In this document: positions 1-6,622 of the stretch, one piece after another | How positions within the stretch are numbered: position 1 is the first letter of the stretch | Layout: every line of letters begins with the position of its first letter | Source: Longimicrobiales bacterium | GTDB taxonomy: Bacteria > Gemmatimonadota > Gemmatimonadetes > Longimicrobiales > Gaopeijiaceae | Length of the DNA stretch: 64,000 nt | Direction: 5' to 3' | Assembly: GCA_028279425.1 (NCBI GenBank) | Contig: JANQNV010000172.1 | Coordinates: 1-64,000 of the forward strand | The notes under the pieces: generated by a model | What the model was told of the DNA's origin: nothing | Database searches by the model: none | What the model saw: only the letters and a program-made list of their open reading frames with translations | Made by a program: the position numbers and the translations under genes

Positions 1-95
1 TTGCCGTAGCTATCGCTACGCCGCGTCGTTCCGCCTCGCCCCCGCGGCGCCTCCGCACCCTCGGCGGTCACCAGACTTTGGCGACACTACACTAG

Positions 96-617
96 CGGGG
101 CGACCTGCTGGAGGGGCACGACGACCATTGGATCGCGGGCCCGCGAGAGACCTATCGGCTCCTCCACCAGTCGGCGCTCGCGCAGATCGTCGGGCACGAT
201 CGCTCCGTCGGCGACCTGCGTCGGGCCATCATCCGTGCGAAGGAGTTGATCCGCCGAAACCCCTTTCTCGAACATGTGCACCGGGAGCTCATGCACTGCT
301 ACTGTGCGCTCGGGGATCGGCCGATGGCGGTTCGTCCGTATCGCGACTGTGCCGCCGTGTTGCGCGCCGAACTCGACCTCGAACCGATGGCCGAGACGAG
401 GGCGCTCCTCGACCGGATCCGCGGGGGTGGGGAGGGGGCGAGACCATCGACAGCCGCCCGGTGGCCCCGCATGTCGGGTGGACGATCGCGGGCTGGCGCC
501 CCGGGGTGGGACCGTGAGGCGGCGGGGCCGTGGACGCCCGCGACCACGACACGGGATTCCGTCTACCTCGGGGGCCCGGCCCGTCGTCCGTGCACCCTCC
601 CGACGATTCTGCGATAG
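96..617 (+). pseudogene. BTAD-type transcriptional activator C-terminal remnant
   Basis: The open frame after an in-frame TAG at 93-95 reads as the end of a bacterial transcriptional activator domain (the TPR-like domain of SARP/AfsR regulators). It starts GDLLEGHDDHW and continues with amphipathic helices and the family-typical CYCALGDRPMAV and LRAELDLEPMAETRALLDRI. The domain-like part ends near position 440. The rest, to the stop at 615-617, is low-complexity Arg/Gly/Pro sequence. No DNA-binding domain and no plausible start precede it in this frame, and the stop at 93 blocks extension to the left edge. I read it as a decayed fragment. A programmed or sequencing-error frameshift near position 93 is the alternative, since the rest of the gene would lie outside the window. 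Confidence 0.5.
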
Positions 618-644
618 GAGCTCTACGCATCCCCGCGCGGGCCC

Positions 645-1805
645 TCACTGCGAGGACCGGGGCGTCCCGGTGGCGCGATCGAGGTAGTCCGCGAGGATGT
701 AGGGATCGTAGCCGCCACCCAGGAAGTTCTCCGCCGTGCTGACCACGACCGCGTCGAGGCTCGGGATGATCACGATGAACTGCCCGCCATACCCCCATGC
801 GGAGACGGCTCGCTCCCGTCCGTCGTCTTCGTCGAGCCACCACTGGTACCCATAGCCACCGCCACTGACGAAACGGGTCGCGGCCTCGGCGCTGTCGTGC
901 AGCCATGCCGGAGGGACCAGCGACACGCCGTCCCAGCTGCCGTCGTTCAGCACGAGCTGACCGATCGCGGCCATGTCACGCGGCGTGAGAGCGAGGCCCC
1001 AGCCGCCGTTGCTGAGTCCACCGTTCGTCGTGGACCAGCTCCAGTTCGTGATCCCGAGCGGCGAAAACAGGCGAACGTCCGCGAAGGCTGCCGCCGTGAC
1101 ACCGAGCGCGTGTTGCAGAGCCGACGACAGGAGTACGGAGACGCCGCTGTTGTACGCGAAGCGTGATCCGGGGGCGGAAGCGAGTGGAAGCCCCATCGTG
1201 AACGCCGGCCAGTCGGGGCTCGCCGCGAGTGCGAACACGGGGTTGAGGGTGCTGGAGTAGTCGTTGGAGCGCTCGTCCCATTCGAGGCCGGTGCGCATGG
1301 TCAACACGTGCTCGAGTGTGATGGCGTCCTTCCCTTCCGGGTGCGCGAGTGAGGGGAGGGGCGGCAGCAGATCGAGAATCGGGGTGTCGAGGGGCGGTAG
1401 GTCACCGTCGGCGCGGGCGATCCCGACGAGGAGCGACGTCACCGACTTCGTCACGGAGTTCACCACGTGCAGTCGGTCGGCCGTCTGGTCGTGCCAGTAG
1501 CGTTCGAAGACGAGGCGGCCGTTCCGGACGACGAGGAGGCTGGTGATTCGACCCCAGGTGCCGGTGTCGATCTCATCGGCGAGCTCGAGGAGGACCTCCG
1601 GGTCCAGCCCTTGCGACACCGGGCTCGCGGTGGCCCAACGTCCGGCCTGTCCGCCGTCTTCGAGTGTGCCGTCGAAGACGTCGGGGTGGGTCGACGAGTC
1701 GCTGCACGCCCCCAGCGCCGACACGAGAAGCGCACCGAGAGCGAAGGGCAGGAGGCGCCGCGACCGGGGCGAACCACCCTTCATCCACGACGAGCATCGG
1801 CCCAT
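645..1805 (-). CDS. Serine hydrolase lipoprotein, class C beta-lactamase fold
   Basis: A secreted penicillin-binding-protein-like serine hydrolase of about 386 residues (MEROPS S12/class C beta-lactamase superfamily). The N-terminus carries a lipoprotein signal ending in the lipobox LGAC. The catalytic tetrad SVTK (Ser-x-x-Lys) lies in VNSVTKSVTSLL. The YxN motif appears as FAYNSG, and a GYGGQ segment sits where the third (HxG-like) motif is expected. Start 1805 is preferred because GGAGG lies five bases upstream. ATGs at 1817 and 1784 are also possible. Substrate is unknown: the family includes esterases, D-Ala-D-Ala carboxypeptidases and amidases. It is divergent from yjbQ across a 111-bp intergenic gap. 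Confidence 0.85.
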   Translation of the reverse strand: MGRCSSWMKGGSPRSRRLLPFALGALLVSALGACSDSSTHPDVFDGTLEDGGQAGRWATASPVSQGLDPEVLLELADEIDTGTWGRITSLLVVRNGRLVFERYWHDQTADRLHVVNSVTKSVTSLLVGIARADGDLPPLDTPILDLLPPLPSLAHPEGKDAITLEHVLTMRTGLEWDERSNDYSSTLNPVFALAASPDWPAFTMGLPLASAPGSRFAYNSGVSVLLSSALQHALGVTAAAFADVRLFSPLGITNWSWSTTNGGLSNGGWGLALTPRDMAAIGQLVLNDGSWDGVSLVPPAWLHDSAEAATRFVSGGGYGYQWWLDEDDGRERAVSAWGYGGQFIVIIPSLDAVVVSTAENFLGGGYDPYILADYLDRATGTPRSSQ

Positions 1806-1916
1806 CTTCCCCTCCATGTCTCCGCACTCCGTCCCGTCGGCCCGACTCCACTCGAGCATGCCCGCGCCACCCGATGTGGCGCAAGGTGCCGACGCGCCGC
1901 CAGAGGGTACCGGCGC

Positions 1917-2324
1917 ATGATCGCTCACCTCACGGTGACCACCCGGGGCAAGGGCCTCCACGAGTTCACCCGAGATCTTCAGGAGACCGTCTCGGGGAGT
2001 GGGATCCAGGAGGGTCTGTGCACCGTGATGGTCCAGCACACCTCGGCCAGTCTCACGATCCAGGAGAACGCGGATCCGTCTGCGCGGCGAGATCTCGAAG
2101 CCTGGATGGAGCGTCACGTCCCGGAGGGGGATCCGCACTTCACGCACACCTTCGAGGGTCCCGACGACATGCCGTCGCACATCTGGGCGGCCCTCACGGC
2201 CACCACGCTGTCGATTCCGATCGAGCGAGGCCGGCTGGCTCTCGGCACCTGGCAGGGGGTCTACCTGTGGGAGCACCGTACGCGGGGATCCCGCCGTCGG
2301 TGTGTCGTGCATATCGGGGCTTGA
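1917..2324 (+). CDS. yjbQ: YjbQ family protein (UPF0047)
   Basis: A 135-residue protein of the YjbQ/UPF0047 family, close to the usual family length of about 138. Family signatures are visible: the QHTSASL block, the acidic ENADP block, and the C-terminal GTWQGVYLWEHR block, which holds the conserved metal- or phosphate-binding residues. The E. coli member has weak thiamine-phosphate synthase activity, but the physiological role is unsettled. An AGAGGG sequence lies about ten bases before the ATG. The gene converges on yqgE, and a strong hairpin separates their stops. Confidence 0.9.
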   Translation: MIAHLTVTTRGKGLHEFTRDLQETVSGSGIQEGLCTVMVQHTSASLTIQENADPSARRDLEAWMERHVPEGDPHFTHTFEGPDDMPSHIWAALTATTLSIPIERGRLALGTWQGVYLWEHRTRGSRRRCVVHIGA

Positions 2325-2372
2325 CCCGAGACCGGATCCGGAGGTTGGTACGGTCCTCGTCGAGTGCGGTGT

Positions 2373-2393
2373 CGGGTCGTCGGCGACGACCCG
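2373..2393. terminator. Bidirectional stem-loop between yjbQ and yqgE
   Basis: Perfect 9-bp inverted repeat (CGGGTCGTC and GACGACCCG) around a 3-nt GGC loop. It lies 49 bp after the yjbQ stop and directly abuts the yqgE stop. The position between convergent genes fits a shared terminator, but there is no long T tract on either side. Confidence 0.6.
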
Positions 2394-2936
2394 TCAATTC
2401 ATCCGCAGATCGAAGGGCATCGACGCCATGAACGCGTAGTCGGGCCCTTTGCGCAGAAGGACGCGCTGCCAAAGTGAGGGGGCGTCGTCGCCGAAGACGT
2501 CGTCGGGGTGGGCGGGATCGACGATCCACGAGCCTTCGGCCAACTCCGATTCCAGCTGGCCCGCACCCCATCCGGCGTAGCCGAGGTAGACGCGGGCGCG
2601 CCGGATCGCGTGTTCGACCTCGGAGGGTACGTCGCCGGTGAGGAATCCGATGGAGCCGAACACGTGGAGGTCGGCGAGAGTGGGGTCGAGGAGGTCGGCG
2701 AGGAGGATCGCGCTCCCCGGCTGCACGGGGCCGCCGCGGTAGACGGGAGTGCCGGGATCCACGAGCGGAGCCAGCGACGGAAGCGCCTGCTGCACCCCGA
2801 TCTTGGACGGCCGGTTGAGGACCACCCCCAGGGCGCCCTCTGCTCCGTGCTCGCCGATCAAGACCACGGTGTGGCGGAAGTTCGGGTCGAACAGCCCACC
2901 GCTGGAGATCAGGATACGGCCGCGGAGCGAGTGCAT
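2394..2936 (-). CDS. yqgE: YqgE/AlgH family protein
   Basis: A 180-residue protein matching the YqgE/AlgH (DUF179) family along its full length. It has an N-terminal RGRILISSGGLFDPNF block, the central GALGVVLNRPS motif, then VYRGGPVQPG and YLGYAGWGAGQLESEL. These are the family hallmarks. The biochemical function is unknown, and the AlgH link to alginate regulation in Pseudomonas is not general. The start lies 4 bp after the stop of the upstream alpha/beta hydrolase, so the two are probably cotranscribed. Confidence 0.9.
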   Translation of the reverse strand: MHSLRGRILISSGGLFDPNFRHTVVLIGEHGAEGALGVVLNRPSKIGVQQALPSLAPLVDPGTPVYRGGPVQPGSAILLADLLDPTLADLHVFGSIGFLTGDVPSEVEHAIRRARVYLGYAGWGAGQLESELAEGSWIVDPAHPDDVFGDDAPSLWQRVLLRKGPDYAFMASMPFDLRMN

Positions 2937-2940
2937 GGCG

Positions 2941-4398
2941 TCAGGAATCGAGGGGGTCGAGCGGTGGGGGGAACCGGGTGGCGATCCACTCTCCGACGCG
3001 ACCCAGGGCGAGAGGGCTCATCGTCTGCTCGATCTGCTGGTACTCGGCGGGGGCGCCGGTCTCGGCCTCCTGGAAGAGGTGGTTGAGCCCGGGGAGCACT
3101 TCGACGGTCGCATCGGGGTTGTCGGCCAGAGCGTCTTCGACCGCCTGTGCGCTCTGCTGCGGGGGGACCTGGAGGTCGCGCTCACCGAACAAGGCGAGGA
3201 CCGGCACGCTCACTCGCTCGAGGGCTGGGCGCGGGTCGTGGTGAAGGAAGTAGCGAAACCAGGCCGAATTCATCTGCGTGACATTGGCCTCGATGGCTTC
3301 TTCGGTGAGGCTTCCCTCCACGAGGGCTCGGAGATCCGGTTCGAGTCCCTCGACCTCTTCACGCATCACCGCGCCCATCTGTTCGGCCGCCAGGTCACGG
3401 TCCTCGACGGTACGAACCACTTCGGCCATCCCCGTCTGAATCCGCCCGTTGAACGCGGCGATCGCCGGAGGCACTCCGGCCGCTGCGTTGATCAAGCGCC
3501 CCTGCTCGACGAGTACGTCGATGCCTTGCACGCCCGGGCCTGCGAGCATGACCACGAAGTCGACCTGCTCCGATCGGCTCGCCGCGAGCGGGCCCACGAT
3601 GCCCCCCTCGGAGTGGCCGACGATCCCGACCCCGCTCGCGTCGATGCGCGGGGCGGCCGCGAGAAAGTCGATCGCCGCCAGGGCATCGTCGGCGAAGTCG
3701 GCGGTGGTGGCCGTCGCGAAGTCGCCCTCGGACGCCGCGACACCGCGGTCGTCGTAGCGCAGAACGGCGATGCCCTGCCGCGTGAGATGATCGGCCAACA
3801 CCCAGAACGGCTTGTGGCCGAGCAGCGTTTCGTCGCGATCCTGCGGACCCGATCCGCTCACGAGGACCGCACCGGGGAATGGGCCGGCTCCCCGGGGCGT
3901 GGTGAGGGTGCCGGCGAGAGCGAAATCGCCCCCGCCGGTGAAGGAAACCTCTTCGACGTCGTACGGAAACGGCGGCGAGGGCTCCTGCGGACGCTCGAGC
4001 ACAGGTGCCGCTCCCTCCTGGCGCTCGAGATTCATCGGAGATGACGATCCGGCTTGCGTGAAGGTGCCGGTCAGAGCATCGCCCGAGTCGTCGATCGTGC
4101 CTTCGTAGGCGCCTCCTCCCGGGACCGCGAAGGTCATGGCGAGGGTGCCGTCTTCGAACGTCACGGTCGTCAACGGGATACCCGTGGCCCCCTGCGCCGG
4201 GACGTCCATCGTGCCGGTCAGGGAGCCGTCTTCGGCCTCGGTGATGTTGTAGACGATCTCCAGCTGTTGGGGGCCGGCCACCAGGGTGCCTGCCCAGCGA
4301 CCGACCGCCGGGTTGTCGCTCTGCGCCGCCGCCGGGCCGCCGCCCACGACGGTGAGCGCCAGGGCGAGTGTGGGAAGAGCCAGTGCTCGCGTCTTCAT
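2941..4398 (-). CDS. Secreted alpha/beta hydrolase with N-terminal beta domain
   Basis: About 485 residues. A cleavable signal peptide (cut near GPAAAQ) is followed by an all-beta segment of roughly 100 residues (NPAVGRWAGTL to GSSSPMNLER). The rest is an alpha/beta hydrolase domain. The nucleophile elbow is GHSEGG, the acid is in LFGERDLQVPP, and the His is in GLNHLF. The oxyanion-side segment VSGSGPQDRDE is typical of dienelactone-hydrolase-like or BAAT-like secreted hydrolases. GGAGGG lies six bases before the ATG at 4398. It forms an operon with yqgE downstream. Substrate is not predictable from sequence; an ester or peptide is likely. Confidence 0.85.
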   Translation of the reverse strand: MKTRALALPTLALALTVVGGGPAAAQSDNPAVGRWAGTLVAGPQQLEIVYNITEAEDGSLTGTMDVPAQGATGIPLTTVTFEDGTLAMTFAVPGGGAYEGTIDDSGDALTGTFTQAGSSSPMNLERQEGAAPVLERPQEPSPPFPYDVEEVSFTGGGDFALAGTLTTPRGAGPFPGAVLVSGSGPQDRDETLLGHKPFWVLADHLTRQGIAVLRYDDRGVAASEGDFATATTADFADDALAAIDFLAAAPRIDASGVGIVGHSEGGIVGPLAASRSEQVDFVVMLAGPGVQGIDVLVEQGRLINAAAGVPPAIAAFNGRIQTGMAEVVRTVEDRDLAAEQMGAVMREEVEGLEPDLRALVEGSLTEEAIEANVTQMNSAWFRYFLHHDPRPALERVSVPVLALFGERDLQVPPQQSAQAVEDALADNPDATVEVLPGLNHLFQEAETGAPAEYQQIEQTMSPLALGRVGEWIATRFPPPLDPLDS

Positions 4399-4419
4399 CG
4401 AACCCTCCGTTGGCGAGTG

Positions 4420-4440
4420 GACGGCGCCGAACGCGCCGTC
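4420..4440 (-). terminator. Stem-loop between two secreted hydrolase genes
   Basis: Perfect 8-bp inverted repeat (GACGGCGC and GCGCCGTC) with a 5-nt loop. It lies about 58 bp after the stop of the serine hydrolase ending at 4499 and before the alpha/beta hydrolase start at 4398. There is no T tract, so it is a terminator or attenuator candidate only. Confidence 0.4.
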
Positions 4441-4498
4441 GATCGCTCGGTTACGTTGCTCGGCGAACACGTCTTCACCGGGACGGGTCGCCCGGCTC

Positions 4499-5632
4499 TC
4501 ACATCCCGAGCTTGTGGCGTTCGAAGATCTCGGCCACGCGGTTGGCGATTTGCCCGGCCGGGCCCGACACGTTGACGACGCCGGCCACGATGAGGTCGTG
4601 TTCGGGGACGGTGATGAAGAGGGTGGTGCCGCCGACGGAGCCCCCGGAATGGCCGAGCGTGACGTCGTCGTCGGCCTGAAGATTGGTTCGCCAGCCCACA
4701 CCGTAGTCGGTCGACTCGCCATTGCGCAGCGTCATCGGCGTCTGGAGTTCGGCCAGTGTCCCAGGCCGAAGAAAGCCCCCGTCACCCATGTGGGCGCGCC
4801 CGAACCGGATGAGGTCTTCGGGCGTCGAGAGGAATCCGCCTCCGGCCCACTTGTAGCTGTTGTCGACGTAGGGAGCCGGGACCACCGCCCCGCCCGCCCC
4901 GTTCTCATAGAACGACACCCGGTGCGGAATGATGGAATCCGTATGGTCGGCCACGGTGTGGCGCATGCCGAGGGGCTCGAACACCTCGTCGCGCATGAAG
5001 GTGAGGAACTCCTCGCCCGATGCCTCCTCCACCACGGCGCTCAAGAGATTCCATCCGTAGCTGGAGTACGAATAGTCGGTGCCCGGCTCGAACAGGAGCG
5101 AGTCGGCGGCGAAGATCTCGAGTCCGGCGTCGACCGTCGGGTAGCGACGCATCGAAAAGTTCTCGCGGCCCCGGTAGTGTCGAACGCCTCCGATGTGGCC
5201 CGCGATCTGTCGCACGGTGACGGGCCAGCGCTTCTCCGGGAACTCCGGCACGTACTCCTGGACCGGTGCATCGAGGTCGAGCCGACCCCGTTCGACCAGC
5301 AGGCCGATCGCGGTGGCTGTGACGGTCTTCGATACGCTACCGATCCGGAACTTCGTGAGCGTCGAGACCGGCACGCCGGCTTCGATGTCGGCCCACCCGA
5401 ATCCCTCCGACCAGATCAGGTCGTCGCCGAGACCCACGGCGATCGAAGCACCGGGCACGTTGCTTTCGACCATGATGCGACGCACCTCGGACCGGGCCTC
5501 GGCGATCGCCTCCGACCAGTCGTCGGCCGCGTGCACCTCGGCCAGCGGCAGTGCTTGTGCTAGGGCAGGCGAGGCGGCGGCGGCGATACACAGGGTGCCG
5601 AGGGCAGCGAGAGCGGCGGGGCGAACGATCAT
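4499..5632 (-). CDS. Secreted serine hydrolase, beta-lactamase family
   Basis: A 377-residue exported serine hydrolase of the class C beta-lactamase/DD-peptidase superfamily. The signal peptide MIVRPAALAALG...SPALA precedes the mature protein. All three active-site motifs are present: SVSK (IGSVSKTVTA), YSS in place of YxN (YSYSSYGW), and HSG (LGHSGGSVGG). This set resembles D-aminopeptidase/esterase members such as LACTB-like and EstB-like proteins. ATG 5632 gives a clean signal peptide, but I see no ribosome-binding site. The frame stays open upstream through the tandem repeat array, which I do not consider coding. Only 38 bp separate the start from the repeat. Confidence 0.85.
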   Translation of the reverse strand: MIVRPAALAALGTLCIAAAASPALAQALPLAEVHAADDWSEAIAEARSEVRRIMVESNVPGASIAVGLGDDLIWSEGFGWADIEAGVPVSTLTKFRIGSVSKTVTATAIGLLVERGRLDLDAPVQEYVPEFPEKRWPVTVRQIAGHIGGVRHYRGRENFSMRRYPTVDAGLEIFAADSLLFEPGTDYSYSSYGWNLLSAVVEEASGEEFLTFMRDEVFEPLGMRHTVADHTDSIIPHRVSFYENGAGGAVVPAPYVDNSYKWAGGGFLSTPEDLIRFGRAHMGDGGFLRPGTLAELQTPMTLRNGESTDYGVGWRTNLQADDDVTLGHSGGSVGGTTLFITVPEHDLIVAGVVNVSGPAGQIANRVAEIFERHKLGM

Positions 5633-5670
5633 GGCGGAGTCGGGCGTTGGTGTGGACGCTGGCCCATGAT

Positions 5671-5890
5671 GTCGCATCGGAGCCCGGTTCGCTACGCTGC
5701 ACACGGGCGCGCCGCGCCGGGGCCGTCCACGCCACGCTGCAGACGGCCAAGCCCCGTTGGAGACGGCCACGCCCCGTCGGAGCCTGGCGCGCCGCGCCGG
5801 GGCCGCCCACGCCACGCTGCAGACGGCCACGCCCCGTTGGAGCCTGGCTCGCCACGCTGCAGACGGGCACGCCGCGACGGGGCCTCGCTC
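5671..5890. repeat. 11-unit tandem array with exact 20-bp period
   Basis: Eleven consecutive 20-bp units with no change in period, approximately GCCNCGYYGBRGMCKGSCNC. Three variants recur. A is GCCACGCTGCAGACGGCCAC, B is GCCCCGTTGGAGCCTGGCTC, and C is GCCGCGCCGGGGCCGCCCAC, each with a few differences between copies. The order is B A C A B B C A B A C. The first unit is the most degenerate. Twenty is not a multiple of three, so a protein repeat does not explain it. The array lies between the stop of the outer-membrane barrel gene (5920) and the start of the serine hydrolase (5632). Confidence 0.85.
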
Positions 5891-5919
5891 ACCGTCGCGG
5901 CGACCCACGGGCCGGCGGC

Positions 5920-6513
5920 TCAGAAGGCGTGCGCAACCCCGAACTCGAATGCGTACGTACGCAGCCCGAGGTTGAAGCGGCGATCGTTGACCTCGACGTC
6001 GCGGGAGAGGTAGCGCACCCGCACCCCCGGGGTCAGGCGCCATCCGGCCCAGGGCAGACTCAGGCCGGCTCCCACCTCCCACCCGGGGCCGTAGCCGGAA
6101 TCGGCGATGATCCGCCCGTCGGCGTCTTCGAGCTCGAAGTGGTCGGCCGTCCCTCCGGCGCGCAGCCAGACGCCGGGTCCGGAGTCGCGGCGGCCGGGAA
6201 GGGGGCGGTCGTACCGCAGGCCGAAGGCGAATCCTGTCTCCTCCAGGTCGACACCGGCGCCAGCGAACGCTTCGTCGGCGGCGAACCGCCACCAGTCCCA
6301 CCCGAAGTAGGCGGATAGGCGTGGTTGGAGTCGGTAGCTGACCGAGCCTTCGAACCCGATGCCACGTTGCAGCTGCGAGTCGTCGAGTTCGCCGCTTGGC
6401 GATGCGATCCCGCCTCTCAACTCGAAGCCGAGAGGGCGTTGGGCTCGCAGCTCCGTGCTGGCGGCGGTGATCAGGAGGGCGGTGACGGCGAGTACGACGA
6501 ATCTATTTGTCAT
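5920..6513 (-). CDS. Outer-membrane beta-barrel protein
   Basis: A 197-residue exported protein. The signal peptide MTNRFVVLAVTALLITAAS ends near TELRAQ. The rest alternates short amphipathic strands and Gly-rich turns (FELRGGIASPSGEL, GFEGSVSYRLQPRLSAYFGW, GPGVWLRAGG, GWRLTPGVRVRYLSR) and ends in a C-terminal Phe (GVAHAF), the usual outer-membrane insertion signature. This is the OmpA/OmpW-like small-barrel type common in Gemmatimonadota and Bacteroidota. AAGGGG precedes the ATG by seven bases. Ligand and function are unknown. Confidence 0.75.
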   Translation of the reverse strand: MTNRFVVLAVTALLITAASTELRAQRPLGFELRGGIASPSGELDDSQLQRGIGFEGSVSYRLQPRLSAYFGWDWWRFAADEAFAGAGVDLEETGFAFGLRYDRPLPGRRDSGPGVWLRAGGTADHFELEDADGRIIADSGYGPGWEVGAGLSLPWAGWRLTPGVRVRYLSRDVEVNDRRFNLGLRTYAFEFGVAHAF

Positions 6514-6622
6514 GCGACAACCCCTTCGCGTCGAGGAGGAGGGAGAGTCACCTCGGCTACCCCTTCGCACGGCGGCCGTTTCACGACGGCTGTTACATCG
6601 ATCCACGCACCGCTCGCGGGGT

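Noticed and set aside
6-19. Small dyad GTAGC/GCTAC with TATC loop at the left edge
   Set aside because: Considered as a REP-like or transposon-end hairpin, but five base pairs with no second copy or transposase is not enough.
2749-4044. Plus-strand open frame across the alpha/beta hydrolase
   Set aside because: Antisense shadow with no start signal. The minus frame has a signal peptide, catalytic triad and ribosome-binding site.
5671-5890. CRISPR array
   Set aside because: Units are contiguous with no spacers, the sequence is not palindromic and no cas gene is present.
5633-6301. Extension of the serine hydrolase frame upstream through the tandem repeats
   Set aside because: It would add an Arg/Ala-rich 20-residue repeat before the signal peptide and overlap the outer-membrane barrel gene. 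The signal peptide at 5632 marks the true start.
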